Positions 42,930 to 55,598 of a DNA stretch of 64,000 bases are shown piece after piece. The position numbers and the translations under genes were made by a program. Within the stretch, counting starts at the first letter, position 1; every line of letters starts with the position of its first letter. The stretch is from assembly GCA_938075305.1 (NCBI GenBank), contig CALJGV010000010.1:310001-374000 (forward strand), written 5' to 3'. A model generated the notes under the pieces. That model saw nothing but the letters and a program-made list of their open reading frames with translations. It did not search any database and was not told the origin of the DNA. Source of the stretch: an uncultured bacterium. GTDB lineage: Bacteria > Planctomycetota > UBA1135 > GCA-002686595.

Positions 42930-44323
42930 TGTTCCGGAGAATCCTCGTCGCGAACCGCGGGGAGATCGCGCAGCGCATCATCCGCGCGTGCCGCGAACTC
43001 AACATCGAGACGGTCGCCGTCTACAGCCAGGCGGACGCGGACTCCCTCCATCTGCGGATGGCGGATGAGACCATCTGCATTGGTCCGGCCGCGAGCGGCG
43101 CGAGCTACTTGGACATCCCCTCCATCATCTCCGCGGCGGAGATCGCGGATGTGGAGGCGATCCACCCGGGCTACGGCTTCCTGGCCGAGAACGCGCATTT
43201 CGCCGAGGTCTGCCGGTCGTGCAAGATCGAGTTCATCGGGCCGGACTCGAAGACCATCGAGGACCTCGGGAACAAGGCCCGAGCCCGTGAGATGGCGATC
43301 GCGGCGAAGGTGCCCGTGGTGCCCGGCTCGGACGGCCCTGTACGCGACGAGGCCACCGCGGCCAAGGTCGCCCAGGAGATCGGCTACCCGGTCATGATCA
43401 AGGCCTCCTCGGGGGGCGGCGGACGCGGGATGCGCGTCGCCAGCAACGAGCCGAGCCTGCTCCACGGTATGCGCGCGGCCCAGGCAGAGGCCAAGGCCGC
43501 CTTCGGGGATGACACTGTCTACCTCGAGAAGTTCGTCGAGAAGGGGCGGCACGTGGAGATTCAGATCCTCGGGGACCGCCATGGCAACGTCATCCACCTC
43601 GGGGAGCGTGATTGCTCGGTGCAGCGCCGCCACCAGAAGCTGATCGAGGAGTCGCCCTCACCGATCCTCTCTCCGAAGCAGCGCAAGGAGATGTGCGCCG
43701 CGGCGGTGCGCCTGGCCAAGTCGTCGAACTACCACAACGCCGGGACGGTGGAGTTCCTGGTGGACGGGGACGGGCACTTCTACTTCATCGAGGTCAACGC
43801 GCGGATCCAGGTGGAGCACACGGTGACCGAGCTGGTGACCGGCGTCGATCTCATTCAGGAACAGCTGCGCGTGGCCTCGGGGGAGACTCTCCGATACCGC
43901 CAGAAGGACATCCAGGTCCGCGGGCACGCGATCGAGTGCCGCATCAACGCCGAGGACCCCGCCATGGACTTCCAGCCGCAGCCGGGGCTCATCACCAGTT
44001 TCGTGCCTCCCGGTGGGCCTGCGGTGAGGATCGACAGTCATTGCTACAGCGGCTACCGGATTCCGCCGAACTACGATTCCATGATCGGGAAGCTCCTCGT
44101 CCACCGCCCCACGCGGGAGGAAGCGATCCGTACCATGATGCGCGCGCTCGACGAATTCGTGATCGAAGGCCCGAAGACGACGATTCCGCTCCAGCGCGAG
44201 GTGCTGGAGCAGGGGGAGTTCCAGAAGGCCGAACACGACACGAAGTTCCTGGAGCGCTTCCTCAGCGCCGCGGCGCCGCGGGCCTCGGGCCCGTCCGCCG
44301 GGGTCGCCGAGCCCCGGGCCTGA
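42929..44323 (+). CDS. accC: Biotin carboxylase subunit of acetyl-CoA carboxylase
   Basis: This 464-residue ATP-grasp enzyme carboxylates biotin on AccB using bicarbonate and ATP. The N-terminal domain begins [20 protein letters not shown]. The glycine-rich ATP loop [11 protein letters not shown] is at about 158-168; [13 protein letters not shown], the [16 protein letters not shown] active-site block and the [13 protein letters not shown] strand follow. The C-terminal about 17 residues are an alanine/proline-rich tail. It overlaps accB by one base and ends 29 bp before an unrelated lipoprotein gene. The carboxyltransferase subunits are not in the window. Confidence 0.97.
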   Translation: MFRRILVANRGEIAQRIIRACRELNIETVAVYSQADADSLHLRMADETICIGPAASGASYLDIPSIISAAEIADVEAIHPGYGFLAENAHFAEVCRSCKIEFIGPDSKTIEDLGNKARAREMAIAAKVPVVPGSDGPVRDEATAAKVAQEIGYPVMIKASSGGGGRGMRVASNEPSLLHGMRAAQAEAKAAFGDDTVYLEKFVEKGRHVEIQILGDRHGNVIHLGERDCSVQRRHQKLIEESPSPILSPKQRKEMCAAAVRLAKSSNYHNAGTVEFLVDGDGHFYFIEVNARIQVEHTVTELVTGVDLIQEQLRVASGETLRYRQKDIQVRGHAIECRINAEDPAMDFQPQPGLITSFVPPGGPAVRIDSHCYSGYRIPPNYDSMIGKLLVHRPTREEAIRTMMRALDEFVIEGPKTTIPLQREVLEQGEFQKAEHDTKFLERFLSAAAPRASGPSAGVAEPRA

Positions 44324-44352
44324 GCCCGGGGGACCGAGTCCCTCCTCCAGCC

Positions 44353-45195
44353 ATGATCTCATCCCCGCTTCGACTCCCCGTCTCCGTCGTGGTCCTCGCG
44401 ACGGGCCTGAGCGGGTGCTTCCTCGACACCCAGAAGTTCCCGGGGATGCTCACCCCCCAGAGCAACCCCCTCCCGGACGGGGCGAAGTCGGCCTTCGGGC
44501 GCGGGGCTGAGGAGGCCTTCGTCATCCGACACTCCGATCCTGTCCGGGTGCGGATCGCGGAGACGAACTCGGTCTACGACCTCTCCTTCTACGAGAAGCG
44601 GACCCTGATCCCCGCCGGTTCGTGGGTCTTCGCCGGGCCCGAGGGCTACGCGGAGGTGCTGCTGCCCGGCGACACCCAGGTGGCGCTGCACGGTCGGGGC
44701 ACCGGCGTGGTTGGCTCCGAGAGCCGGCGAGAGCCCGTGTTCACCCTGCTGGACGTGACGGCGGCGTCGGTGAGCTTCGGGGAGACCGGCCAGGTGGAGC
44801 TCCCCGGCGGGGCGATCCTCGAGGCTTCCTCAGGCCCCTTCTCGGTGGAGACCATCCACGATCGGCTGATCCGCGTGCGGAACCGCTCCAACCAGGTGGG
44901 CCGCGTGGACTACCGGGACGAGGTGATCCGCCTCGAGCCCAGCGAGACCGTGGAGCTCGCCCTGCTCAGCGACTTCTCGACGCCCTTCGAGGTGGACCCC
45001 TCCACCCGCGCCGTGGAGTCCTCCGCCGGCCGGATCGCCCTGCGCGGCGAGGTGGAGGTGCTCTCTTCGGGCGCCGGCACCGTGCTGCGCGCCACGGGGA
45101 CCAGCGAGGTCGAGGGCCTGGGCCTGCGCCTGCAGCTCCGCCCCGGCGATGAGGTCCGCCTCGAGTCGCTCGGCGCCGCGGACGGCGACCAGTGA
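44353..45195 (+). CDS. Hypothetical lipoprotein with beta-rich body
   Basis: This is a 280-residue lipoprotein with a textbook lipobox LSGC (Cys22). The rest is predicted mostly beta-strand with repeated short patterns such as VFAGPEGYAEVLLPGDTQVAL, VELPGGAILEASSG and LRLQLRPGDEVRLESL, reminiscent of FecR-like or cupin-type sandwich domains, but I cannot name a family. It follows accC by 29 bp and precedes the sugar-nucleotide genes by 89 bp, so it may belong to either group. A structural or assembly role in the envelope is plausible but unproven. Confidence 0.72.
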   Translation: MISSPLRLPVSVVVLATGLSGCFLDTQKFPGMLTPQSNPLPDGAKSAFGRGAEEAFVIRHSDPVRVRIAETNSVYDLSFYEKRTLIPAGSWVFAGPEGYAEVLLPGDTQVALHGRGTGVVGSESRREPVFTLLDVTAASVSFGETGQVELPGGAILEASSGPFSVETIHDRLIRVRNRSNQVGRVDYRDEVIRLEPSETVELALLSDFSTPFEVDPSTRAVESSAGRIALRGEVEVLSSGAGTVLRATGTSEVEGLGLRLQLRPGDEVRLESLGAADGDQ

Positions 45196-45284
45196 CCTAG
45201 ACCATGGAAATCCTGCCCCATCCCCGGCCAGGAACGCCGTGGGAGCCGTCGCCGATCCGGCGGCACACTGCCCTCTCCGAAAAC

Positions 45285-46244
<960 letters not shown>

Positions 46245-46259
46245 GGCCAGCTTCCTGCC

Positions 46260-48116
<1,857 letters not shown>

Positions 48117-48165
48117 CCCCAGCGCCGTCCATCGCGTCGGCTGCGATTGTCCTCCCATCCTCCCC

Positions 48166-49161
48166 ATGAAGATCCTCGTCACCGGCGGCGCCGGGTTCAT
48201 CGGCTCGCACCTCGTGGAAGCGCTCGTGAAGCGCGGGGATGAGGTGGTGATACTCGACTCCCTCAACGACTTCTACGACCCCGCCATCAAGCGGGGCAAT
48301 CTCTCGAGCATCGAGCGCACCGCTGGGATGCCCATGGGGGAGGGACCCGTGGACTTCGTCGAGGGGGACATCCGTGACGAGGCCCTGGTGGGCCGGCTCT
48401 TCGAGCGGGACTTCGACGCCGTGGTTCACCTCGCGGCCATGGCGGGGGTGCGCCCCTCCCTCGAGGATCCGCTCCACTACCAGGACGTCAACCTCCGGGG
48501 CACCATGGTGCTCCTCGAGGAACTCCGCAAGCGGCCCCAGACCCGCTTCGTGTTCGCCTCGTCCTCCTCGGTCTACGGGGGCAACACGGACGTTCCCTTC
48601 AAGGAGTCCGCCGACGTGCCCCGGCCGGTCTCTCCGTACGCGGCGACCAAGCGGTCGGGCGAGCTGCTCTGCTACACGCACCACCACCTCTACGGGATCC
48701 CGACCACCTGCCTGCGCTTCTTCACGGTCTTCGGGCCCCGCCAGCGCCCTGAGATGGCGATCCACAAGTTCGTGCGCATGACGCTGGAGGGCGAGCCGCT
48801 CCCCTTCTTCGGGGACGGGAGCACAAGGCGGGACTACACCTACGTGGACGACATCGTGGACGGCGTGGTGCGGTCCATCGACCGCTGCGAGGGCTACGAG
48901 ATCTACAACCTCGGCGAGTCCGAGACGACCTCCCTGTCGGAGCTCGTGGCGATGATCGGCGACGCATGCGGCGTGGAGCCCATCCTGGACCGTCGCCCCA
49001 TGCAGCCCGGGGATGTATTGATCACCTTCGCGGACACGTCCAAGGCCCGAAAGGAACTCGGATATGCGCCGAGCACCAAGGTCGCCGAGGGGCTCAAGCG
49101 CTTCGTGGCCTGGTACAGGGAAAACGCCATGGATCCAGGCGGGTCGAGCGCCTCGATCTGA
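48166..49161 (+). CDS. UDP-sugar 4-epimerase (GalE/UDP-glucuronate epimerase-like)
   Basis: This is a 331-residue extended SDR. VTGGAGFIGSH binds NAD at the N-terminus; SSSSVYG supplies the catalytic Ser; and YAATKRSGE carries the Tyr and Lys. LAAMAGVRPSLEDP (about 88-101) is typical of UDP-glucuronate 4-epimerases rather than of GalE proper. RFFTVFGPRQRPEMAI and GDGSTRRDYTYVDD match the same group. The product would be UDP-galacturonate or a similar sugar for the exopolysaccharide. It starts 49 bp after glmS. A 343-bp gap without a convincing gene follows. Confidence 0.9.
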   Translation: MKILVTGGAGFIGSHLVEALVKRGDEVVILDSLNDFYDPAIKRGNLSSIERTAGMPMGEGPVDFVEGDIRDEALVGRLFERDFDAVVHLAAMAGVRPSLEDPLHYQDVNLRGTMVLLEELRKRPQTRFVFASSSSVYGGNTDVPFKESADVPRPVSPYAATKRSGELLCYTHHHLYGIPTTCLRFFTVFGPRQRPEMAIHKFVRMTLEGEPLPFFGDGSTRRDYTYVDDIVDGVVRSIDRCEGYEIYNLGESETTSLSELVAMIGDACGVEPILDRRPMQPGDVLITFADTSKARKELGYAPSTKVAEGLKRFVAWYRENAMDPGGSSASI

Positions 49162-49504
49162 GGCTCACCAAGTTGGCCACCCGGGGGACTCAGGACGGTA
49201 TCGTTCCAGCGCCGGACGGCCTGTTGACGACCTCCCTTCCATGAACCGCGCCGGCCGGATTCGGACCACGTTCTCCCTCTCTCCCCCTGGCGATTTCGAT
49301 CCCGCGCGATCCCCACTTTCCTACCCGTGAAAGGCGTCCCCCTCGCAGGCGGCCCTGGACCGCAGCCCTCGCCGCGGCCCACGACCCTCCACAACCATCT
49401 GATGTCGGTCCATGACCGGCCGACGATCCGCAGGCTCCGCGGCGCCACCAAGACGGGCTGAGGACCTCCCCTCGGCCCACGGGGCCGGATGGAACACCTG
49501 ATCC
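49162..49504 (+). other. 343-bp intergenic region before rmlD
   Basis: This stretch lies between the 4-epimerase and rmlD genes on the same strand. The open frames in it are short or out of phase, with no ribosome site or recognisable product. I see no clear terminator, promoter pair or repeat. It is pyrimidine-rich around 49270-49290 and probably holds the promoter or leader of the rmlD/rmlB pair. Confidence 0.5.
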
Positions 49505-50434
49505 ATGGCAGACAACGGCAACAGCAGCGCAGCGGCGCCTGAGGCGAGCGCGCGACCCAGACGGGTCCTCGTGACCGGGGGCGCAGGCATGCTCGGGAGC
49601 CAGGTGCTCCTCGCGGTCCCCGATGACATCGAGGCCCTGGGGACCGATATGCGCGAGGCGCCAGGGGTCGACGTCCCCGGGGTCGACCTCACGGACGCCG
49701 GGCAGGTCGACGCCCTGTTCGCCCAGCTGGCTCCCATCGACGGTGTCATCCACACGGCGGCCTACACGGCGGTGGACCGCGCCGAGGAGGAGCCCGAGCT
49801 GGCGGCTGCCATCAACGGGGACGCGTGCGGGGTCCTCGCTCGCGCCTCGGCGGCGGCCGGGATCCCCATGGTGCTGGTCAGCACCGACTTCGTCTTCGAC
49901 GGCGACGCCTCCACGCCCTACACCGAGGACGCGGCCACGAGCCCGCAGTCGGTGTACGGGGCGACCAAGCTGGACGGAGAGGCCCAGGCCCTCGCGGCCC
50001 ACCCTGATGGGGCCAAGGTGGTTCGGACCCAGTGGCTCTACGGGCCGCGAGGGAGCCACTTCCCGCACACGATGCAGCGGCTCGCCAAGGAGCGGGACCG
50101 CCTCAAGGTGGTCAGCGATCAGGTGGGTTCGCCCACCTCGACCCTGGAGCTGGCGCCCGCCCTCTGGGACGTGCTGATCTCGGGGGAGCCGGGGGTGTGG
50201 CACGCGGCCTGCGACGGGGCTTGCTCCTGGTACGACCTCGCCGTGGCGACCATCGATGCCAGCGAGATTGAGGGGGTGGAGGTGGAGCCCTGCACCACCG
50301 ACGAGTTCCCGCGTCCCGCGACCCGGCCCGCCTACAGCGTCCTTGACTGCTCCAAGCTGGAGCGCCTGCGTGGCAAGCCCATGGCGGCCTGGAAGGACGC
50401 CCTCCTCACTTACCTGGGAACCGAATCCTCATGA
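49505..50434 (+). CDS. rmlD: dTDP-4-dehydrorhamnose reductase
   Basis: This 309-residue SDR carries out the last step of dTDP-L-rhamnose synthesis. After an about 18-residue alanine-rich leader the NAD(P) motif VTGGAGMLGSQ appears. Signatures are NGDACGVLARAS, STDFVFDG (catalytic Thr and Asp), SVYGATKLDGE with the Tyr/Lys pair, RTQWLYG and VSDQVGSPTST. The order matches RmlD/RfbD. Its stop overlaps rmlB by 4 bp (ATGA), so the two are coupled. The rmlA and rmlC genes are not in the window, so the rhamnose pathway must be completed elsewhere. Confidence 0.93.
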   Translation: MADNGNSSAAAPEASARPRRVLVTGGAGMLGSQVLLAVPDDIEALGTDMREAPGVDVPGVDLTDAGQVDALFAQLAPIDGVIHTAAYTAVDRAEEEPELAAAINGDACGVLARASAAAGIPMVLVSTDFVFDGDASTPYTEDAATSPQSVYGATKLDGEAQALAAHPDGAKVVRTQWLYGPRGSHFPHTMQRLAKERDRLKVVSDQVGSPTSTLELAPALWDVLISGEPGVWHAACDGACSWYDLAVATIDASEIEGVEVEPCTTDEFPRPATRPAYSVLDCSKLERLRGKPMAAWKDALLTYLGTESS

Positions 50435-51453
50435 CACGGACCGTTCTTGTCACCGGCGGAGCCGGGTTCATCGGCAGCAACTTCGTCCAGATGCTCAGGG
50501 AGGACCGGCCGGATTGGCGGGTCATCAACCTGGACGCCCTCACCTACGCCGGCAACCTCGAGAACCTCACGGGGGTCGAGGGGGACGCGGAGTACACCTT
50601 CGTCCACGGGGACATCACCAGCGCGGACGACGTGGCCAGGGCCTTCGCGGCCGGGGGCGACAGCGGCGTGAGCGACGTGGTGCACTTCGCCGCGGAGAGC
50701 CACGTGGACCGGTCCATCGCGAGCGGCCTCCCCTTCGTCAAGTCCAACGTCATCGGGACTCAGATCCTGCTGGACGCCGCGCGAGAGCGGGGCGTGGAGC
50801 GCTTCGTCCACGTCTCAACGGACGAGGTGTACGGGACCCTCGGGAAGACAGGCTTCTTCACCGAGGAGACCCCGCTCTCGCCCAACTCGCCATACTCCGC
50901 GAGCAAGGCGGGCAGCGACATGCTCGTGCGCGCGGCGCACGAGACCCACGGATTCCCCGCACTCATCACGCGCTGCTCCAACAACTACGGGCCGTACCAG
51001 TTCCCCGAGAAGCTCATCCCGCTGATGATCGCGAACGCGCGCGAGGACAAGGCCCTCCCGGTCTATGGCGACGGCATGCAGATCCGGGACTGGCTCTACG
51101 TCCGCGATCACTGCGAGGCCATCCTCGCGGTCCAGGAGCGTGGCCAGGTGGGGGACGTGTACAACATCGGCGGACACAACGAGTATCCGAACATCGAGAT
51201 CGTCCGGGCCATCCTCGGGCACCTCGGGAAGCCGGAGTCGTTGATCGAGTACGTCACCGATCGCCTGGGCCACGACCGCCGGTACGCCATCGACGCCCGC
51301 AAGATCGACGAGACCCTGGGCTGGAAGCCCCGTTACACCTTCGAAGAGGCGCTGCCCATGACCCTGCAGTGGTACCTGGACAACGACGCCTGGCTACAGA
51401 ACGTGCGCTCGGGGAGCTACCGCGACTACTACGCGTCGCAGTACGGCGCCTGA
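50431..51453 (+). CDS. rmlB: dTDP-glucose 4,6-dehydratase
   Basis: This 340-residue SDR converts dTDP-glucose to dTDP-4-keto-6-deoxyglucose. VTGGAGFIGSNF binds NAD. NLDALTYAGNLENL (about 33-46) is a family hallmark. The catalytic STDEVYG has Thr130, Asp131 and Glu132, and YSASKA carries Tyr155 and Lys159. RCSNNYGPYQFPEKLIP and RDWLYVRDHC follow as expected. The order rmlD-rmlB is reversed from some operons. Its product and that of rmlD feed rhamnose into the polysaccharide assembled by the downstream genes. Confidence 0.96.
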   Translation: MTRTVLVTGGAGFIGSNFVQMLREDRPDWRVINLDALTYAGNLENLTGVEGDAEYTFVHGDITSADDVARAFAAGGDSGVSDVVHFAAESHVDRSIASGLPFVKSNVIGTQILLDAARERGVERFVHVSTDEVYGTLGKTGFFTEETPLSPNSPYSASKAGSDMLVRAAHETHGFPALITRCSNNYGPYQFPEKLIPLMIANAREDKALPVYGDGMQIRDWLYVRDHCEAILAVQERGQVGDVYNIGGHNEYPNIEIVRAILGHLGKPESLIEYVTDRLGHDRRYAIDARKIDETLGWKPRYTFEEALPMTLQWYLDNDAWLQNVRSGSYRDYYASQYGA

Positions 51454-51661
51454 CGAGCGGCCTCAGGGGCCCCGGCACCTTCGCTTCCTCGACTATCACA
51501 ATGGGTCACGGGCCCCTGCGGATAGACTCGGAGGCGAGGCCCCCACGGAGGGGTCGGAGCGGTCCCGATTCGGATCAACCCGGCCCCCCTCGCCGGTCGA
51601 TGGAATAAAAAGAACCCCGGCCCTCCCGACCCCAGGCCAACCTCTCGGACCTGGCTGACAG

Positions 51662-52480
51662 ATGCGATTCCTGACCCCAAGCTCCCGCCACGCGGCCTCG
51701 CCGCTGTTGATCCTGATCGCGCTCCTGGCGTGTGGTCTCGCGGCGTGCCACTCGGCGCCCAGCAAGCGGACCCTTCAGTACATGAACCAGGAGGGCTTCG
51801 GGCGTCGCTACAGCGGCAACGCGCTGGAGGAGAACTACCTCACCATCGGGGACCAGGTGCAAATCGCCGACATCGCGCACCCCGAGCTCAGCCTCGGCAC
51901 GACGGTGGACATCGACGGGACGATCCTGCTCCCCGAAGTGGGACGAATCCACGTCGCGGGCTACACGCGCTCTGACCTGGAGGCGGTCCTCGCCGAGCGT
52001 TACTCGCCCTACTACGAGACGCCGACCGAGATCGTGGTGGATATCACCACCTCGAGCAAGGTGTTCTGGGTCCTGGGCGAGGTGAGGAACGGGGGAGAGT
52101 TCGAGTTCCTTGGAAACGAGACCGTCATCGACGCCGTGGTCGACGCCCAGCCGAACCGCGACTCAGCGAACCTGGGACGCATCATGCTGATCCGCGCCGA
52201 CCCGCAGGATCCGCTGCGGCTCCCCGTGAACTACTGGGACATCACCCGCGGCGACTCCACGACCAACTACACGCTCGAGGAGAACGACATCATCTGGGTG
52301 CCGCCGACGGTCCTGGCAGAGCTCGGCTACTTCATCCGGCAGCTGCTCTATCCGTTCACGACAGTGGTCCAGGCCATCAGCTCGGCCTTCTTCGGCGCGC
52401 GCCAGAACGGCCGCGGCGGCGCAGGCAGGAACGACCTCGGCGGCGACATCTTCAACTCATGGGGAATCGGAGCCTTCTGA
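51662..52480 (+). CDS. Polysaccharide export lipoprotein, Wza/OPX-like
   Basis: This is a 272-residue outer-membrane polysaccharide export protein. The signal peptide ends in a lipobox LAAC (Cys29). The Poly_export domain contains YLTIGDQVQIADIAHPELS and VDIDGTILLPEVGRIHVAG (about 58-100), followed by a soluble beta-grasp (SLBB-like) domain (KVFWVLGEVRNGGEFEF) and a hydrophobic C-terminal stretch (about 222-245). This domain order is that of OPX proteins of Wza type. It ends 3 bp before the chain-length gene, so the pair is surely co-translated. The 208-bp upstream region should carry the operon promoter, but I see no clear one. Confidence 0.9.
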   Translation: MRFLTPSSRHAASPLLILIALLACGLAACHSAPSKRTLQYMNQEGFGRRYSGNALEENYLTIGDQVQIADIAHPELSLGTTVDIDGTILLPEVGRIHVAGYTRSDLEAVLAERYSPYYETPTEIVVDITTSSKVFWVLGEVRNGGEFEFLGNETVIDAVVDAQPNRDSANLGRIMLIRADPQDPLRLPVNYWDITRGDSTTNYTLEENDIIWVPPTVLAELGYFIRQLLYPFTTVVQAISSAFFGARQNGRGGAGRNDLGGDIFNSWGIGAF

Positions 52481-52483
52481 GCC

Positions 52484-54121
52484 ATGGCGATTGAAGTCGA
52501 AGCGGCGGGGCAGGTTGACGAGTTCATCCGCGTCCTCAAGCGCCGGGTCTGGTGGATCGTGGTGCCCCTGTGCGTCATCGGTTCGCTGGGCACGTTCTAT
52601 GCCGTGATCGTGCCGAAGAAGTACGTCTCGGAGTGCAAGGTCATGATCCGGGACCTCGGGGATGACGCAGGTGAATTCGGCCGGAACACCGCGGAGACCG
52701 AGGGGCAGGTCGCCAAGGAGGAGTTGGAGTCTCCCGCTCGGATCGAGAAGGTTCTCGACGCCCTCAAGTGGAAGGAGTTCCAGGGTCTCAATGGAACGGA
52801 CAAGGAAGACTTCATCAAGGAGAAGGTCCTCCCGTCCCTCGCGGTCAGCGTGGCGAGCTCTGGTCGAAACTCGGCCCGCCGAACCGTCACCATCGCCTTC
52901 GCCCACACCGACCAGAGCAAGGCGCCGGCTTTCCTGATAGCTCTGAGAAAAGAATGGACCGGTGAGGTCCTCAGTCGAGAAAAGGAACAGAAGAAGGTGA
53001 GCCTGAAGGAGGCACAGAAACGGCTCGACGAACTGGACCTCGATCTCTACAGCCTCCGCGAGCAGATTTACCAGGAGCGCAACGAGAACCAGCTCCCGCC
53101 CGCGATCATGACGCCCCAGGGGCCCGTGACCAGTCAGCCGCTGGCGTACTCGGAGCGCGACAAGGCCAAGGTCCTGATTGCGGAGCTCACGGAGGAGATC
53201 CGCGAGGCGGAGGATGAATTCAGGTTCAAGACCGCTGAGCGAGACAGCCTGCCGCCCGATGACGCCGTCGAGTTCGAGCAGGACGACCCGCTCTCCCTCG
53301 AGCTCAACGCCCTGGACGAACAGATCAATCGGGCGGAACTCGACATCGAGTCGAAGGGCTGGGCGCCCGGGCATAGCGCGCGACGGCAAGCTGAGCGGCT
53401 GATCCAAAAGCTCAAATTGAAGCGCGACCGCGTACGTACGGAGCGGGAGGACCAGCTCTCCACCCGGCAGGTTGTTCGCCCGAATTCGCGGCGCGTCGTG
53501 CTCACCGAAGAACTCCGCGCCCTCGAGGTACAAATCGGCATCAAGACGCGGCGGAAGGATGAGCTAGAGGTTCGGCTCAACGAGCTGCTTCAGCGAACCG
53601 AGTCCTTGAACGAAGCATTCCGGAAGTTGGATGGGTTGACGGAGGACCTGCTGGTCGCCCAGATGAGCAAGCAAACACTCTCCGCCCAGGTGGAGGCGCT
53701 CAAGGTCGAGGTGAACACCCTTGAGAGTAGCCAAGGCGACCCTTTCGAAGTCACGAAGGAGGCGAACGTGCCGACCCGGCCCACCTCTCCTAACCCCTGG
53801 GCCATCAGTTTCGGCGCCATCGTCTTCGGGCTTGGCCTCGGGCTCGGGCTGTCGATCCTGCTGGAGTACAGCAAGAACTGCTTCCGGTCGCCTCGGGAGC
53901 TGTCGCGTGTCATGCCGCACCCTGTCCTCGGCACGATCAACGCCATCAGGACGCGGCGTGAGCGGGCCCGGGCGTTCGTGGCCCGGGTCGCGCTGGGTGG
54001 GGGCTCGATGGCCTTCGTCTCGGCGGTCCTCTTCGTCACCTGGGCGTGGTCCTCGGACCCGGAAGCGCTCAACGGCGAGGTCGTCAAGGCCATCGACAAG
54101 TTCCGCGAGCTGCTGATGTGA
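52484..54121 (+). CDS. Wzz/GNVR-type polysaccharide co-polymerase (no kinase domain)
   Basis: This is a 545-residue inner-membrane protein that sets exopolysaccharide chain length and links to the exporter. The Wzz N-terminus (VDEFIRVLKRRVWWIVVPLCVIGSL) has the first membrane helix at about 22-42. A long periplasmic coiled-coil region (about 165-430) includes heptads such as LKEAQKRLDELDLDLYSLREQ. A proline-containing VPTRPTSPNPW then leads into the second membrane helix (about 440-460). An additional hydrophobic segment (about 500-525) near the C-terminus is unusual. There is no Walker-type tyrosine kinase domain, so it is the chain-length protein only, like those of exosortase-linked loci. 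It sits 3 bp after the OPX gene. Confidence 0.88.
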   Translation: MAIEVEAAGQVDEFIRVLKRRVWWIVVPLCVIGSLGTFYAVIVPKKYVSECKVMIRDLGDDAGEFGRNTAETEGQVAKEELESPARIEKVLDALKWKEFQGLNGTDKEDFIKEKVLPSLAVSVASSGRNSARRTVTIAFAHTDQSKAPAFLIALRKEWTGEVLSREKEQKKVSLKEAQKRLDELDLDLYSLREQIYQERNENQLPPAIMTPQGPVTSQPLAYSERDKAKVLIAELTEEIREAEDEFRFKTAERDSLPPDDAVEFEQDDPLSLELNALDEQINRAELDIESKGWAPGHSARRQAERLIQKLKLKRDRVRTEREDQLSTRQVVRPNSRRVVLTEELRALEVQIGIKTRRKDELEVRLNELLQRTESLNEAFRKLDGLTEDLLVAQMSKQTLSAQVEALKVEVNTLESSQGDPFEVTKEANVPTRPTSPNPWAISFGAIVFGLGLGLGLSILLEYSKNCFRSPRELSRVMPHPVLGTINAIRTRRERARAFVARVALGGGSMAFVSAVLFVTWAWSSDPEALNGEVVKAIDKFRELLM

Positions 54122-54168
54122 TGCTGGCAGCGGGCCGTTTCTGTGTAAGGGGCTCGGTCTAGGGGGCC

Positions 54169-55584
54169 ATGCGCGATCTCATCGTCGCACTCTTCGCTCT
54201 GGGCGCGATCCCGGTGGCGTTCAAGCGGCCCATGGCGGGCATGCTGGCCTTCTCCCTGTTCGCCTACATGCGGGTTCAGGACCTCGCTTGGGGCTTCGCG
54301 AAGGGGCAGCGCTGGTCCATGTTCCTGGCGGTGGCCATGGTCAGTGGCTGGTTCTTCCAACGGGACCGGCCGAAGCCGATCTGGAACTTCCGGACCGGGC
54401 TGATGGTGTTCATGCCCATCTGGACCTTCATCGGGCTCTTCGTCGCCGTCGGAGCGGACGCGTTCCTGTACCCGCGCTTCATCGAGTTCGTGAAGATCAT
54501 CTTCGTCGGGATCTTCACGACCATGGTGGTGCAGCGGCGCGAGCACCTGAGGGCGCTGATGTGGGTCATCGGCATCTCCTTCGCCTTCTTCGGCATGAAG
54601 AACGGCGTCGGCGCGATCTTGAGCGGCGGCGCTCCGATCATCCGAGGCCCGGGAGGGATGCTGCTGGACAACAACGACTTCGCGTTGGCCCTCGCCATGG
54701 GGATCCCGATCATCGTTGGGCTCGCGTCGTCAGAGGTGAACAACTACTACCGCCGCTGGCTGAAGGTGTTCATCCCCTTCACCTACATCTCCATCTTCGC
54801 CACGCGCTCCCGGGGTGGCTTCCTCTCGAGCGTGCTGGCGACCCTAGTCCTGGTCTGGCGATCGAAGAACCGCTTCGCGGGCTTCGCGATCATGGCAGCC
54901 TTCGCCTTCATCGGGCTGTTCGCGCTGCCGTCGAGCATGTTCGAGCGGCTCGGGACCCTCCAGAACGTGGAGGCGGATGGATCTGCGCAGGGGCGACTCA
55001 AGGCCTGGAAGATCGCGGGACAGATGATCCAGGACAACCCGGTCTTCGGCGTGGGGTTCGACCAGTTCCAGGCGAACTATCTGACCTACGGCACGCGCGC
55101 GGGGACGCAGAGCGGCACGCGCGTCGTGCACAACGCCTACCTTCAGATCTGGTCGGAGGCGGGGACCCCGGTCTTCCTCAGCTACATCTCACTGCTGATC
55201 CTCTCCGTCATCGCCCTGCAGCGGCTCCGGCGAAGAGCGGCCAAGGTCTACGAGCGCAGCTGGATCCTCTCCTACTGCACGGCCATCGAGGGGGCACTGG
55301 TGACCTTCATCTTCGGGAGCACCTTCCTGAACCGGGCCCAGTTCGACCTGATCTATCACTACTTCGCGATCGTCATCGCGTTCGAGAGCATCGCCACGGC
55401 GGAGCTGGAGTCGCCCCGCGTGGCGGCCAGCGAGGGGGCTATGAAGGGTCAGGCGTTCGTTCGCGAGGAGCAGTACGGGTTCGGACGGCAACCCGGCGCC
55501 AGGCGCGGGTTCCGCGCTGCAGGGAACGCCCCGCGGCAGATCGGCGGCGGGGCTGGCTTCGCCTCAAGGGAGGGCTCCCTCTAG
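54169..55584 (+). CDS. O-antigen ligase/polymerase family membrane protein (exosortase-A-associated type)
   Basis: This is a 471-residue polytopic membrane protein with about ten to twelve helices. MRDLIVALFALGAIPVAF and the following ALAWGFAKGQ-like stretch resemble the putative O-glycosylation ligase found in exosortase-A loci (TIGR03097-like). TRSRGGFLS (about 208-216) and VHNAYLQIWSEAGTPVF carry the usual O-antigen ligase signatures (Arg and His residues). Residues 420-471 form a variable basic tail. It would polymerise or transfer polysaccharide onto lipid or protein. It follows the Wzz-like gene by 47 bp and is 14 bp ahead of the amidotransferase. Confidence 0.87.
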   Translation: MRDLIVALFALGAIPVAFKRPMAGMLAFSLFAYMRVQDLAWGFAKGQRWSMFLAVAMVSGWFFQRDRPKPIWNFRTGLMVFMPIWTFIGLFVAVGADAFLYPRFIEFVKIIFVGIFTTMVVQRREHLRALMWVIGISFAFFGMKNGVGAILSGGAPIIRGPGGMLLDNNDFALALAMGIPIIVGLASSEVNNYYRRWLKVFIPFTYISIFATRSRGGFLSSVLATLVLVWRSKNRFAGFAIMAAFAFIGLFALPSSMFERLGTLQNVEADGSAQGRLKAWKIAGQMIQDNPVFGVGFDQFQANYLTYGTRAGTQSGTRVVHNAYLQIWSEAGTPVFLSYISLLILSVIALQRLRRRAAKVYERSWILSYCTAIEGALVTFIFGSTFLNRAQFDLIYHYFAIVIAFESIATAELESPRVAASEGAMKGQAFVREEQYGFGRQPGARRGFRAAGNAPRQIGGGAGFASREGSL

Positions 55585-55598
55585 GAGCGCTGGGCTGT

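Noticed and set aside
43612-44352. Upstream extension of the lipoprotein frame into accC
   Set aside because: The lipobox appears only after the ATG at 44353, and the earlier part is a shadow of accC.
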